Shown piece after piece: positions 37,413 through 49,882 of a stretch of 64,000 bases of DNA. Source of the stretch: Pilaira anomala (Eukaryota; Mucoromycota; Mucoromycetes; Mucorales; Mucoraceae); contig JAIXMQ010000062.1 of the NCBI GenBank assembly GCA_025716855.1, positions 62,001 through 126,000 of the forward strand, in the 5' to 3' direction. The notes under the pieces are model-generated. The model did not search any database, was not told the origin of the DNA, and saw only the letters and a list, made by a program, of their open reading frames with translations. Position 1 is the stretch's first letter; each line of letters starts with the position of its first letter. The position numbers and the translations under genes were made by a program.

Positions 37413-38034
37413 TTATGCAGTCTTTGTGTATTCAAGAGTAATACCCTTTTCCTTTAATGATTTTTCAGCTTCTTTCTTGGCCCAAGAAACAACACTATAG
37501 AATAAAATAATTTTAGTTTTACACGCAATTTTCTTTTTTCTTGTTTTTTTTTTTTTTTTTGATTTTACCTGGTATCAGGCTTATAATATAAAGCAACAGC
37601 CATGGCAAGGAATCCACCACCCATACCAATGTAGTAAATATCCTCCCAATCTTCCTTTACACGAACCTATTCGAAAATCCAAGCTATTAATTTTTTTTTT
37701 TTTTTTTTTCTGTGTACGTTTGAATCATTTCAATTGTATACATGTATATGCATATAAATATTTCGTTCATCGTTTCAATATATATATATATATATATATA
37801 TTTGTAGTATTCGAAAAAAAAAACTTCACTCTGACACTCTATTCCCTTTTTTCTAATAATAAACACATACATGCACACAATCAACCATGATTCTAATTCA
37901 AATCAAGTTTTTACCTTTTCAGCAAAAAGATATCCTCCAGGCTCATTGTAAGAGGGAGTACCATGACCACCACGACGAAGAGCGTTGGTAGGACGAGCAA
38001 GTCTAGCAGAACGTGCAATTATTTTAGAAATCAT
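37413..38034 (-). CDS. NDUFB11: NADH:ubiquinone oxidoreductase subunit NDUFB11/ESSS
   Basis: Three exons on the minus strand (38034-37915, 37666-37569, 37494-37413) encode 99 residues. The N-terminal MISKIIARSARLARPTNALR is a typical mitochondrial targeting sequence. The mature part has GGHGTPSYNEPGGYLFAEK, EDWEDIYYIGMGGGFLAMAV (one membrane span), ALYYKPDTSVVSWA and a charged tail. This matches the single-TM accessory subunit ESSS of complex I, in the membrane arm, where it helps assemble the distal module. Presence of the gene implies a proton-pumping complex I, unlike in Saccharomyces. Intron 1 is long for this genome (248 nt). Confidence 0.88.
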
Positions 38035-41000
38035 TATATATAAAAAAAAGTGTAAGAAAATAATAATTCCCAACTTATTTGTCCCCGCACCCCCCTCTTT
38101 CACCATAGAAAGGAAACGCCCCTTCTCATTTTTGCCACAAGGAAATGAAATTATGATGACGTTACTCTCTGGGTTTGAAAATACTTTTTGCAGAAGGATG
38201 ATAATATAGCTCAACAAAGGGTTTGTTCACTGTCTTTTTATGACAGGACAGAGATAATCTTTCTGAGAGAAATAGGCTCGTATATATGCCATATATACTA
38301 TATTATTTATGAAATATATATATATAAAAAAAAAGTCATCCTATGTATAATCAATGACTGTAATTGATTTTTCTCTTTTTTGTCCGCTCGCTCCACTCAC
38401 ATCTGTCCTAATCATTTTATAGGTGTAATAGCACTCAAAAAAAAAAAAAAAAGACTTTAATTTCTTCAATTATTTACAGTATGATGAGGCAAAAGAAGGC
38501 TTATTAAAGTAAAAATCGATACTTTTGAGGTACTTTTTTTTTTTTTTTTTTTTTGACAGATTAATGCATTGACAACTACAGGTGTAAAAGCGGTAACATA
38601 TCGACATTTACTATTGTCAAATGAAATAGTTAAATTCAAGTATTATTATTACAGTAAAAGTTCATTTGGCTTTACTTGAAGAAAATACTTGAGAAATAAA
38701 CAGAAGCAAATTGAGTATCATACTTTTTTTTTTTTCTACGCTCATTAGATCTTTCAAAATGTGATAATACTAACACAAAAAAAACAAAATTTATGGTGTA
38801 ACTCGCCGATCATAATTCTAAAGCAAGTATAGAAAACTTTTATCTCTACATAACCGTTTGACAAAAAAAAAAACTAATATTTCTCTTTATTGATCAGTTA
38901 ACGCTTAAGTATATATGTAGAGCTTTTTTTTTTTTTTTTTTTTTTTTAATGTATTATAAGAAAATTGTTTATGTTTTTATATCGTCTATGTACAATTCCG
39001 AAATGCTGGTGCTACACTCTATACAAGACTTTTTTTATTTCTAACTATCGAAAGCAATGAAAAAGGAATCATTAATATAAGTAATTACTTTCACTGATGT
39101 TATAGTATTTTTTTTTTTTTTATCTTGAGTATTCTTTTTTTTAAAGCTGTAAATGTTTAGTTATAAAAATGTACACTTTTTACACAAAAAAAGTAGATTT
39201 CATATTACGTAATACATCAATTTTTGTAGTTTATCAGATCTATCGTTTTCGCCAATGTACCTATCTAGGCTTTTTTTTTTTCTTTCATAAGCTATCGACT
39301 AGCACTATTCGAAATAATATTATCGGGTAACGCTTATCTAGATAACAAATAAACAAAGTTTTTGCATGACAATTCATCTATAACTAAAATGTGTTATATA
39401 TATATATATATATATCAGAGAGAGAAATAAAAAAATACATATTTTTACATATATAGTAAAAAAAAAACGAACGCTGCGTTTAGTAAAATGTTGGGTTTTT
39501 TTATAATTAAAAATAATATCGCATTAACTACAAACTTTAAACTTTTAAGAGAAATCGAAAGAAAGTCATGATGATGCAAGTTTGTCATACATTGCACAAA
39601 ATCTACCTTTTCTTTTTTTTTTGGATGAAAATTTGGGGATCTCAGCACTAGTATATAAAAAAAAAAAAAGAAACACGTCGTTCTTTTTGGGAGTTCATAA
39701 GAACCGGATAATGGTTATCGGCATTACAGAGTAAAGAAACTAAATTTAATGCAGTACAGACCGTTCATAACCCGGATAATCGTTATGTATGTGATACATG
39801 TGACATCTAATACGGATTTGTAAAGTAAAATAAAAACATGAAGCGCGTTGTGATATAAAAAGAGGAACGACCTCTATTAGAAAGCAAGTAGATATACCCT
39901 GGGCTACATGTATTACAGAATTGCGTTAAAATGAAACAAGACAAAAGCGCATGCATGCATGCTTGAATTAAAATGAATTTATAGTAAAAAAGATACATCT
40001 CTCCAATTGATGGAAACAAATGTTTATTTAGATCAATTGAACACCAGCCACCCATAAACCGGATAATGGTTGTGTGTTGTGATAGAAAATCTAATGGATT
40101 AGATTACATTTGCTTAAAGAACCCATGACACAAACTCTTACGGCCAAGTGACGATAACTATGATGCATTTTTTTTTAAATAGTTGTTGCTTGTGTTTTAT
40201 AATGCAATCATGAAAGTTCACATCGTTCTTTTTTTTTTTTTATATATATATTTACGATTTGGTAAAAAAAAAAAATAATAATCACTCTCAGATTGAATTA
40301 TAAGACGTAAAACTCGCTATAAAATACGATTTTCTTTTTTTGGTACAACGAAACCAGACAAAATCAGTATTTTCCCATGGTTTTTTTTTTTTTTTTTTTT
40401 TTACGTTGATTCAATTAAGGGGATTTAATAAACGGTAAAAGAACATTTTAAGCCGGATAGCACTCAGTTTGACAGACGAGCAGAAAGAGAGGGAAGGTCT
40501 AGGTTTTTATTCTGATATTGACAGGACAATAAAGTTCTACAAGTGCCTAGAACGTTAGAAAAGTATATAAATAAACAAAAGGTCGATTCAGATGGTAGAA
40601 ACATTGACCAAATTCAGAAAATTAAAAAAAAAAAAAAAAAAAAAGAACCTCCTCGGAGGGTACCATATTTCTTGTGACACCGTACGAGCGTGGAGAAAAA
40701 AAAAACAGCAGCACCCAGTTTTGGTTTTTGGTAGAAAAGGGGGGAGGGGGTCTTTTAGAACGCCGTTTTTTAAAAATGCTTTTTTTTTGTGCAACTTTAA
40801 TTACAATGGGTTCCAGACAACATTGATCTCTGCTGCTTTCTATTTATAATGGGTGTAATATAAAAAAATTACAATCGAATACAATAATATCGACCCATTT
40901 TTTTTTTGTTACGCCCACGTATCACATACATACACTGTAAAAGAACAATGACATGTCTTGGGGTCATTTTATTATTTTACTAATACGTGCGAATTTTTTC

Positions 41001-41183
41001 TTTTTATTTGATAAATAATAAAAACGCATTGATGTAAAACTATGAATTGATTGGTTCCACAACTCTTTACCGAATCGCGGGCAAGTTTTATGATATATAG
41101 TTTTTTTTTTTTTTTTTTTTTTTTTTTATTTTAAAAATTCAAATAAGTCATAATAGCATAATAGTAATTGAGAATAGAGAGTT
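38035..41183. other. 3.1-kb spacer with low complexity and a small dispersed repeat
   Basis: No gene seen. Many A/T runs of 10-27 bases, (TA)n at about 39398-39413, and three copies of a CCGGATAAT-centred repeat (39693-39721, 39763-39787, 40051-40074). Confidence 0.5.
39693..40074 (+). repeat. Three imperfect copies of a CCGGATAATSGTT repeat
   Basis: Copies at 39693-39721, 39763-39787 and 40051-40074 share CATAA, one to three bases, then CCGGATAATGGTTRT (C for G in copy 2). In copies 2 and 3 the similarity continues into a GTGATA segment. The core in copy 1 is a near palindrome (CCGGATAA-TGG-TTATCGG). They could be remnants of a mobile element end or protein-binding sites. Confidence 0.5.
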
Positions 41184-42395
41184 TTACAAGTAATTTGTAT
41201 CTTTTCTTAAATGATTTAATTTACCAGAACTAAGTAATCTTTCACGAAAAGAGCTTTGATATTGTTGTTGATAATGATCAGCGGGAATATTGAAGCTTGG
41301 GGTTGACCATTCATCAGCTGGGATGACTAAAGCGGCAGGAGTTTTATATATAGTAGAAGTAGTAGAAGTAGTAGAAGTAGTAGTAGTAGTATTGTTTTGA
41401 TGTTGATGATGCTGATAATGCTGATGATGCTGATGATGATGATGATGATGATGATTGTTATTTACAGTGGGTAATGATGCATGGAGTAGGGTAGGAGAAG
41501 TATTGGTAGAAGTAACAGGAGTATCATCCATAGCAGGGATTGAGATGGAAGAATGAGTAGTGTAAAGAGGTATCGAATGAATATTATGTTTTGTCAATAG
41601 TTCTTGTTGAGCTTTTAATTGTTGTTGAAGTAATTCCAATTGCTTTTTATGAAGGTTGACAACAGGTTTTCTTTTTCTTTGTTGAGCTTGAGCTTGAGCT
41701 TGAGCTTGTAAAGAAGAAAGTCTTTCTCTTAAAGCTTTATTTCTTTTATCGAGTTGTTTAATATAATCAACAGATTTAAACAAGATTGTACTTTTTGAAT
41801 TATTAATATTCTTTAAAGTTGGAATGATTTCTGTTAATTCTTTGAATCCACCACGAATCGTATTACGACGCTTTTGTTCTGAAGCGATATGATTGGCTCT
41901 CTTTTGATCATCTGATAATAATTCTCTATTCTTTTCTTCTTCATCATCATCATCATCTTCTACTTCAAGAGGTCTTTTTTTAAGACTTGATGAGGGGACT
42001 TTGTGATCCATCATTTCTTCCTAAAAATAAACAAAATTAATTACTATATTTGGAACTGTGGGAAATTTTACTTTGTTGTTGTACCTTCTTTACTTCTGCT
42101 TTAAAAAATGAATTTAAGAAATCAGAGAATGACTTTTCATTATCAACTGCCTTTTCTTGAATTAAAGGGTCATAACCAAAGCCTAAAATATTATTATTAA
42201 TAAAAACATTCCTTAAAAACATTCTTTTTTCATACCTTCAAATGACTCGGGTTCTTGAAGATCGTCAAATTCGTATGCACTAGAAACAGAATCTGCACGT
42301 CCAGTATAAAGAGAGGGTAAAGGATCCCAAATGGATGAATTACTACTACTAGTACTTGTAACACTAGAAGCTTTATGAGATGCATCGTATTCCAT
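41184..42395 (-). CDS. bHLH-zipper transcription factor
   Basis: Three exons on the minus strand (42395-42236, 42182-42085, 42020-41184) give 364 residues. The first 110 residues are acidic and Ser-rich. The bHLH domain lies at about 122-180. Its basic region is DQKRANHIASEQKRRNTIR, with the His-Glu-Arg pattern that predicts E-box (CANNTG) binding. Helix 1 is GGFKELTEIIPTL, a loop follows, and helix 2 is SKSTILFKSVDYIKQL. Helix 2 runs into a leucine-zipper-like LRERLSSLQ and an Ala-Gln repeat. A second heptad stretch (KKQLELLQQQLKAQQELL) suggests dimerisation. The C-terminal half has His/Asn/Thr runs. The domain resembles fungal Mlx/INO4-like factors, but the exact orthologue is not clear. 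A GA/CT-rich leader precedes the start codon. Confidence 0.88.
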
Positions 42396-42421
42396 TTTTG
42401 AGTAATAAGTTAAATAAATAA

Positions 42422-42457
<36 letters not shown>

Positions 42458-44883
42458 GGTGAGAGTGAAGCGAAAGTGTCTGTTGTTATTTAATTTTGTT
42501 TATAACTATGATATGTTTAGTATCATTCAAATTATTATATAATAATAAAAGGTTATGCTTTTATCGTTTTTTAAGTGAAAAGAACAAGAGAAAAAAAGGA
42601 CTAGAAATGATAAATTAGTCAGTCTTTCTTTTATATAACCCTGAGGCCCTTTTTGAACCCTTCTTAAACCTACACCCGGTTTTCTCCGCTTTAAAATGGT
42701 TGTACCTTTTATTGCTGATTCATAAGGTTTCACATGAAACTCCAATCCAGTCTATTCTGAGTTATTTTCCCCACAATTTCTTATAAACATTCCGCGGAAT
42801 GCCCTAAGAAGAAACCTGGTTTTTTTTTAACAGCACTGTAAACATGACGTGTTTCCCTTTGTAACTACCTCTCTCTCTTTCAGTTATATAAGCAAAGTAT
42901 AACAATACAAGTAATTAGAGAAAGAAGAGAAAAAAGACACTAGAAAAAGAGACAAAAAAAAAAAAATTAACAATAAAGAGATAAGAGATGATTCATTTAA
43001 AATGATAAATCCCCTCTCTCATATATTAATTATCAGTCTTTTTTAAACGTGGGAGATTAAAAAAGGGCGGGACAAAATCAGTCGTGAGTCATTCATATTT
43101 CCAATTTGAGGTTCCCCACGTTTCTATGTTTTACTTGAAGTCGAGACAAAAAAAAAAAAAAAAAAAGCTACTCATGTACCACACAAATTATTCATTGTAA
43201 AAATATTATCAACTAGTAAAGTAGCAAAAATAAAGAATAATACGAATTAAAGGTTTATCCTCCTCGTTTTTTTGTATTAATCGGAGTGTTTTTTGTTGAA
43301 ATAAAAAAAAAAAAAAAAAAAAAAAAGTGGATGAGGGGTCGGACATAGGCTTGTATTAAATTAATAGTATATAGTAACCATGTCAACAAATTTTACCTTT
43401 TCTTTTCCCCACACTTTGACATTAGCGCCGTCTTAATAAGAGTTTTTTTTTTGTGAAAAATGGGGACGCACTCTTTTTTTTTTTTTTCGTGGAATGTATA
43501 TTTTAACTTCCATTTTTTTTTTTTTTTTTTACAAGTGTGGTACGAATTCCAATTCGTTCTATTATTTTATTATAATAAAAATATTTTGTCGCTCGATTTT
43601 AATTTTATAAAAAATTGAGCGCTGAGTCTGCTGCCAAAATCTTTTTTAGAAAGAACTTTATCTCGTTTGATGTCAGAAAACACCGAACTTATTATAAGTA
43701 AAGTGCCTTTTGCATATCTCTTACATCATAATTCTTTCTTTTTACTGTTTACAGTTAGTAAATGATAATTGTAGTGTATCTATCAATTCTTAATGTCAAA
43801 AGTTCTTTCTCTATCATACTTTGTTATCAGCTCGTGATAATTCTCTTTTAGACTAAAAATCTTTTTTTTTTTTTCGTAATTAGGGTCCCAAATATTTAGT
43901 TACCTTACTCTATATTCAATAGTACGACCCACAAAAAAAAAAAACAGTACCTTTCAATTATTTCTCTTTTTTTTTTTTTTTTTTACCGGAAAGACTAGAT
44001 TAAGAAGTAAAAAGGTGATCTATGCGTTTTTTTTTTTTTTTTTTTTCATGCAAAAAAAAAAAAGTAACTTGATGGGACCCCGTGCCTGTGGTCAATTGAT
44101 CCCAGGCAGGTACAACCGTACATTTTTTTCAGCTGCTTTTCCCTCTCCTTTTTCTATTTTGATCATTATAAAAGATAAGAGGGGAAAGACGCACTAATAA
44201 AGATACGTGATCTCGGGTCCTAACCTTTTTCTTTTGTTAGTTTTTCTCTACGATAACAATGCAAAATCGAACCATAAAAAAAAAAAAAACTCTTTTAATT
44301 TTAAAAAAAAAATCCTGCTCTTTCTTTTTTATTAACTAAAAAAAAAAAAGCGTTTTTTTTAACTCATTGTGGCTAGTTATTAAGCTTTTTGCCAATGTAC
44401 AACTCATTTCATTTTTCAATACCATAACGTGACATTCTATAGCTCCAAAAAAAAAAAATAATAATAATAACAAAAGAGAAAACTTGTAGTTATGGTAATA
44501 CATCCAAGTGACTTTTGAATAATTTTCATATACTTATAAAAAGTTAAAATGTATTAATTTTTTTTTTTCTCTGTATGCCAAAAAAAAAGGGGGGCTGGTC
44601 AGTGCTCATGAAACGCGTCTTATTTTACATTTTGACGTGAGAAAACGAAAAAAAAAAAAAAAAAAGATGAAACTTTTAACGAAAAAAGTTTAATTTGATT
44701 TTTTTGCATAAATTTTTTCTCTCCAATAAACACGGTACACAAGGTAAAAACTGTTCAGGGCCCAAATTGAGTTGAAAAAGAGAAAAAAAGTACTGGCTAA
44801 AATAATTCCAAATACCGAATAAAGTGTTTTCAATTAATTTTTTTTTTTTTTTTTTTTCATCTTTATTTTTTTTATTCATCATC
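42396..44883. other. Divergent 2.5-kb spacer between bHLH and SND1 genes
   Basis: No gene seen. CT/GA-rich leader at about 42418-42462, a 14-bp palindrome at 42788-42801, and numerous A and T runs between 42950 and 44860. The SND1 start is preceded by two T-runs. Confidence 0.5.
42788..42801. promoter_or_regulatory. Perfect 14-bp palindrome CATTCCGCGGAATG
   Basis: CATTCCGCGGAATG equals its own reverse complement. It lies about 390 bp before the bHLH start codon in otherwise AT-rich DNA. Its CCGCGG centre with inverted half sites suits a dimeric factor such as a Zn2Cys6 protein. Binding is inferred only. Confidence 0.4.
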
Positions 44884-47744
44884 ATGGTAAACAAAGCTGT
44901 TGTTAAGAACGTCTTGTCTGGCGATACTGTTATCTTAAGAGGAAAACCTAGACCCAATGGTCCTCCCGCTGAAAGACTTTTAGCTTTATCTAACGTTCAA
45001 GCACCGAGATTAGGAAACACGACACGATCGGATGAGGTAAGTTATTGACAAGCTATAGTGAGGGGAGGGGGGTGTTTACATCTTGAAAGAAAACTCATCA
45101 TCTATTTTTTTTTTCTTCTTCTTCTTCTTCTTCTTTAAGCCATTTGGTTATGGCGCGCGTGAGTTCCTTAGAAAGTTATTAGTAGGAAAAGAAGTTTCGT
45201 TTGTAGCCGATTATACTGTTCCTACCACACAACGCGAATATGGTTCTATTTATTTACCTAACGGTGATAACGTAGCAGAGTTAGGTGTCAAAGCTGGTTG
45301 GCTCAAGGTACGTGAAGGTCAAAAGACTACACGTGAAGGTCAAGAAGAAGTACTTGAAAAGTTGGAACAGTTACAAGCTGAAGCTCAAGATGCTAAAGTC
45401 GGTATGTGGAATGATGCTGAAAAGGGTACTCGTGAAGTTTCATTTACTTTTGATCGTGATGGACATGCCTTTTTAAACAAATATAAAGGAAAGCCTTTGG
45501 ATGGTAAGTTTATAAATATATATATATATATATAAAAAGGGGGAGGGGGAAGAAAGAAGTATTAAAATTAAACTTTTTTTTTTTTAAAAAAAAAAAAAAG
45601 CTGTCATTGAACAAGTGCGTGATGGAGCTACATTCCGTATTTTGTTAATTTTACCTGACGAAACTCAACAAATCATTACATTACATTTAAGTGGTATTAA
45701 AGCACCTAGTTGTAAGAGAGATAATGCACCTGAAGACGATACATCTGTTTCTGAACCCTTTGGAGAAGAATGTAAATTCTTTGTAGAATCACGACTTTTA
45801 CAACGTGGTGTCAAGGTCATCTTAGAAGGACTTTCACAATCGGGTGGTCAAACCTTTGTAGGTTCTATTCAACATCCTGCTGGTAACATTGCTGAATTAT
45901 TACTCTCTCAAGGTTTAGCCAAATGTGTTGATTGGAGTATCACTTTAGCTACTTGTGGTCCTGCTCCACTTCGTAAAGCTGAGAAATTAGCAAAGGAAAA
46001 GAAACTTCGTCTCTGGCGTGACTTTGTTGCTAAAAAAGTAGATACAGAAAGCACTGAATTTGATGCAACTGTCGTTCGTATTGTAACGGGTGATACCATG
46101 ATTGTCAAGACAAAATCTGGTGTTGAAAAGAAACTTCAATTAGCCAGTGTTAAGCAAGCTCCTCGTGGCGCAGGTACAACGGCTCCTAACTCTAAATCAA
46201 GAGATATCAAGGAAGTAGGTTATCAATTTGAAGCAAGAGAGTTCTTAAGAAAGAAGTTGATTGGTAAGCAAGCACATGTTACAATTGATTACCATAAGCC
46301 TGCTCAAGATGGTTTTGAAGCAAAAGAGTGTGCTACGGTGATTGTCAGCAACCATAATATTGCTGAGCAATTGATCGTACGTGGTTTAGCTACAGCCATT
46401 CGTCATCGTAAAGACGATGATAATCGCTCTCATTGTTATGATCAACTTTTGCTTGCTGAAAAGAAAGCGGAAGAAGAAAAGAAAGGAATCCATAGTCCCA
46501 AGGAACCACCTGTGGTTCGTATTGTAGATGCTTCTGAAAATGCCGCTAAATCTCGTCAATTCTTGACCTTTTTGAAACGTACTGGCAAAGTAAATGCTGT
46601 TGTGGATTTCGTTGCCAATGGTTCTCGTCTCTTTGTTTGGGTTCCTAAAGAAAACTGTCGTCTTACTTTTGTTTTATCCGGTGTACGTGCTCCACGTGTG
46701 GGACGTACTGCAAATGATAAATCTGAACCTTATGGTCAAGAAGCTTTAGATTTCGTCTCTCAAAAATGTCTTCAACATGATGTTGAAATTGAGGTTGAAA
46801 ATGTGGATAAGATCGGTAGCTTTGTAGGTTCTCTCTTTGTCAATGGTGAGAACTTGGCTGTCTCGCTTTTATCTCGTGGTCTTGCTACAATTCATGAATA
46901 CTCTGCTGATGAATCTCATTATGTGAATCAATTGTATGCCGCTGAACGTGAAGCCAAATCTGAAAAGAAAGGTATCTGGTCTGATTTCAAAGAAGAAGAA
47001 GAAGTCGTTGAACAAGTAAATCAAGAAGGACCTAACCGTGAATACATTGATGTGGTTGTCTCTGATATCATTAGTGGTTCTCATTTCTATGTTCAAAAGG
47101 TGACAGATGAAATTGCTAAATTAAAGACTTTAATGTCTGAATTAGGTCAATATCAAAACGGTCGCCCTGCTGATCCCAGTTTCAAACCTCGTGTAGGTGA
47201 AAACGTCAGTGCTAAATTCACTGAAGATGATTGTTGGTACAGAGGAAGAGTACGTCGTATCTCTCATGAAGGTATCGAAGTCTTGTACATCGATTTTGGT
47301 AACTCTGAAACATTACCAAGCTCTCGTGTTCGTTCTTTACCCGAAAACTTTAAACAACTCAAGGCTCAAGCACATGAAGCTGTCTTGTCCTTTGTCAAGT
47401 CTCCTGAAGTCACTGAAGATTACGGTTTCGAAGCGGTTGAATGTCTCAAAGATCTTACTGCTGATAAACAATTAGTGGCTAATGTGGATGCTCGTGAAGG
47501 TAACGTGATGTGTCTTACTCTCTTTGATTTCCGTAAATCTGCTAGTGCTGAAGACAGTGTCAACTTGGATATGGTGAGTGAAGGTCAAGCTTATGTGACC
47601 CCCAAGGTTCGTTATGCTCGTGGTAACGAAACAATTTTGAAAGCTCTTCAAGAAGCTCAAGAAGAAGCTATTAAACGTAGACGTGGTATGTTTGAATATG
47701 GTGATATCACTGGTAATGAAGATGTTACTAGCACTCATTATTAA
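44884..47744 (+). CDS. SND1: Tudor staphylococcal nuclease (SND1/p100)
   Basis: Three exons (44884-45036, 45140-45503, 45601-47744) encode 886 residues, near the 910 of human SND1. Four SNase-like OB folds occur in series, each with VxxVxSGDTxx and a later YGxEAREFLRK or EPFGEECKFF block. Examples are VVKNVLSGDTVILRG, GYGAREFLRKLLVGK, IVTGDTMIVKTKSG, FEAREFLRKKLIGK and EPYGQEALDFVSQK. A Tudor domain at about 700-760 (FTEDDCWYRGRVRRISHEGI, VLYIDFGNSETLPSSRVR) is embedded in a partial fifth SN fold. Tudor-SN proteins bind RNA and symmetric dimethyl-arginine. They act in splicing, RNA decay, stress granules and, with RISC, small-RNA pathways. It is convergent with NOSIP, 76 bp apart. Confidence 0.96.
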
Positions 47745-47820
47745 TTGATAAAAAAAAAAAGTTTTAAAAAGAAAATCATTGTTTTTGTAATAAATATCTG
47801 TTGTATACCAAAATATTTTA

Positions 47821-48390
47821 TTATTGAAAGCACAAGTTGAACTTTTCTGCAACTGCTTTTTTACTAGCACTAGCAAATCCTGTACCTTCAGGGCTCATAT
47901 CAATAATATCCTTTGTCTTTACCTTGCTTTCACAAACAAAACATTTTTTCGATTTTGAAACAAATTTATCAATGCAACCGTTACAGATAACATGTCCACA
48001 ATTACGTAATACTATGTAAAAAAAAAAAAAAAAAAAGGAGTCAAGATACAATCGCTTTTTTTTTTTTTTTATAATTCATTTGTTTACCTGATAATTTAGA
48101 TGCGTTTGTTAAAGTCTTTAAACAAGCTGGGCATACATTACTATCCTTTCCACTATCTTCTGTTTGAAACTTGACATCGATTAATGATTTAATGCTATAA
48201 GTCTACCTTTTAGTCTAATTTGAATACTATTTATATATCTTAAAAAATACCTGAGAGGGTGAGGCTTTTCTCCTGCATGACACAAGACTTGTGTCTTGAC
48301 AGGCTTTAATTCAGATGCATCTGCAGCTGGAGTGACAGAAGGCTAACGATAATAACATAAATATCAAATATAGTAGGGCAAAATCTATAA

Positions 48391-48421
<31 letters not shown>

Positions 48422-49047
48422 GTATTTACCACCCAGAATGATCCAATCTTTGGCTTTGCAGCTTCTTCCTTTTCTCTTTTTAATTCAAGTGCTTTTTCTT
48501 CAATCGCCTTTTCATTTATAGAAAGTGTTTTTTTCTCTGCCTCTTCTTCTTCTTCTAATTTACGCTTCTTACTATTGGGTACGTCATCTTTAAGAACTAC
48601 TTTTTGACGATCCCCCAACATACTATTTTGAGTTTTATCGAAAGAATCCAAAATGACACGTTGTGCTTCTGATTCGTTTATTTGTTTTTGAATTTCTAAC
48701 TCTTGATTCTTTTGCTCCAACGCTCTTTGTTCTTTTTTTATCGCTTGCTTTTGTTGTAAAATAGATTCGTACATGCATTCTTGACAGGCTAAATGTCCTT
48801 CTCCACAACATACTGGATTTCTGGCGGTTTGAAGACACAAGAAACAAGCGTTGTAATTTCTATATGAATCTCTACCTAAACGTTGCTATAGTAGTGGGGG
48901 GGGGGGTTTTGTTAGCTTTTTTTTTAAAAAAAATATATATATATATATATGATAATTACTTACTCTCTTGGTACCATATTCAAGTGTATGCGATTCGTGG
49001 TATGTGAATACACTGGAAGCTGTATTATTTTTCGAATGACGAGGCAT
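47821..49047 (-). CDS. NOSIP: NOSIP-family RING/U-box protein
   Basis: Five exons on the minus strand (49047-48964, 48885-48430, 48342-48251, 48194-48088, 48011-47821) give 309 residues. The N-terminal MPRHSKNNTASSVFTYHES, then YGTKRQRLGRDSY and a Cys-rich half U-box (NACFLCLQTARNPVCCGEGH) are the zf-NOSIP signature. A long charged coiled coil occupies residues 70-180. The C-terminal RING-like module has CPACLKTLTNASKLS, VLRNCGHVICNGCIDKF and KCFVCESKVKTKDIID. Human NOSIP is an E3 ubiquitin ligase and a component of catalytic spliceosomes. No nitric-oxide synthase link is implied here. It starts 167 bp from CWF19L2 on the opposite strand. Confidence 0.93.
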
Positions 49048-49214
49048 CTTGATAGAAAAGGAAAGTAAAAAGAGTTTAATTTGTTTCCTCCTTTTGAACC
49101 CTTTTATTTATTTTTTTTTTAAAAAAAAAAAAATTATGACTTGCAAATAAATGAAACTGTTTTTATCTTTTCTCTCTTTTTTTTTTTTTTCAAAAAAAAA
49201 AAAACTATTAAAAC
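49048..49214. promoter_or_regulatory. Bidirectional promoter between NOSIP and CWF19L2
   Basis: Only 167 bp separate the two start codons. The interval holds T and A runs (about 49109-49133, 49177-49205) and no recognisable TATA box. Both 5' leaders must be short and share regulatory DNA. Confidence 0.6.
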
Positions 49215-49835
49215 ATGGGAGATCATAAACACAAAAAGTCCTCAAAAAGAGAGCATAAAGAAAGCAGCAGAGAGCACAAAAAGCACAAGAAGAGCAGTAA
49301 GAAAGAAAAGGAAATCGATTACTCTGATCCTTCACTTTGGGTAGAAGCAGGCACCAGTGTTGCTGAAACCACACCTGCTGAATACTTGAGAAACCAACAA
49401 AAGGCGTCTGAAGCAAGAGAGCAAGAGACAGATACCAAAGCTACACTTCCACAAGAACACGATGCGAGACATGGATGGATGCTCGATGGTGGTATGGATT
49501 TTGGTGCTATGGGTGTAGCAAGAGTCAAAGAAGAAGATAAACCAAAACCTAATCCCGACTTTGTAAGTGCTCTTTATATTGACACACTTTTTTTTTTTTT
49601 TTTTTTTGTTTCGCACAACTTATATTTTTTTATAGCCTGTAGTAAGTAAACGTGAATTGAACCAAAATTTAGTAAAAGGCATCGAATTTAAAGATTATGT
49701 ACCCGAAGTGAAAAAAGCAATCAATTTTGGCGATGCTGGTTCAAACTGGAGAATGATGAAGTTAAAACGTACCAAAGAGCAAGCAGAAGATGAAGGTAGA
49801 CCACTAAGAGAAGTTGGTATAGAGAAATATGGCGT

Positions 49836-49882
<47 letters not shown>

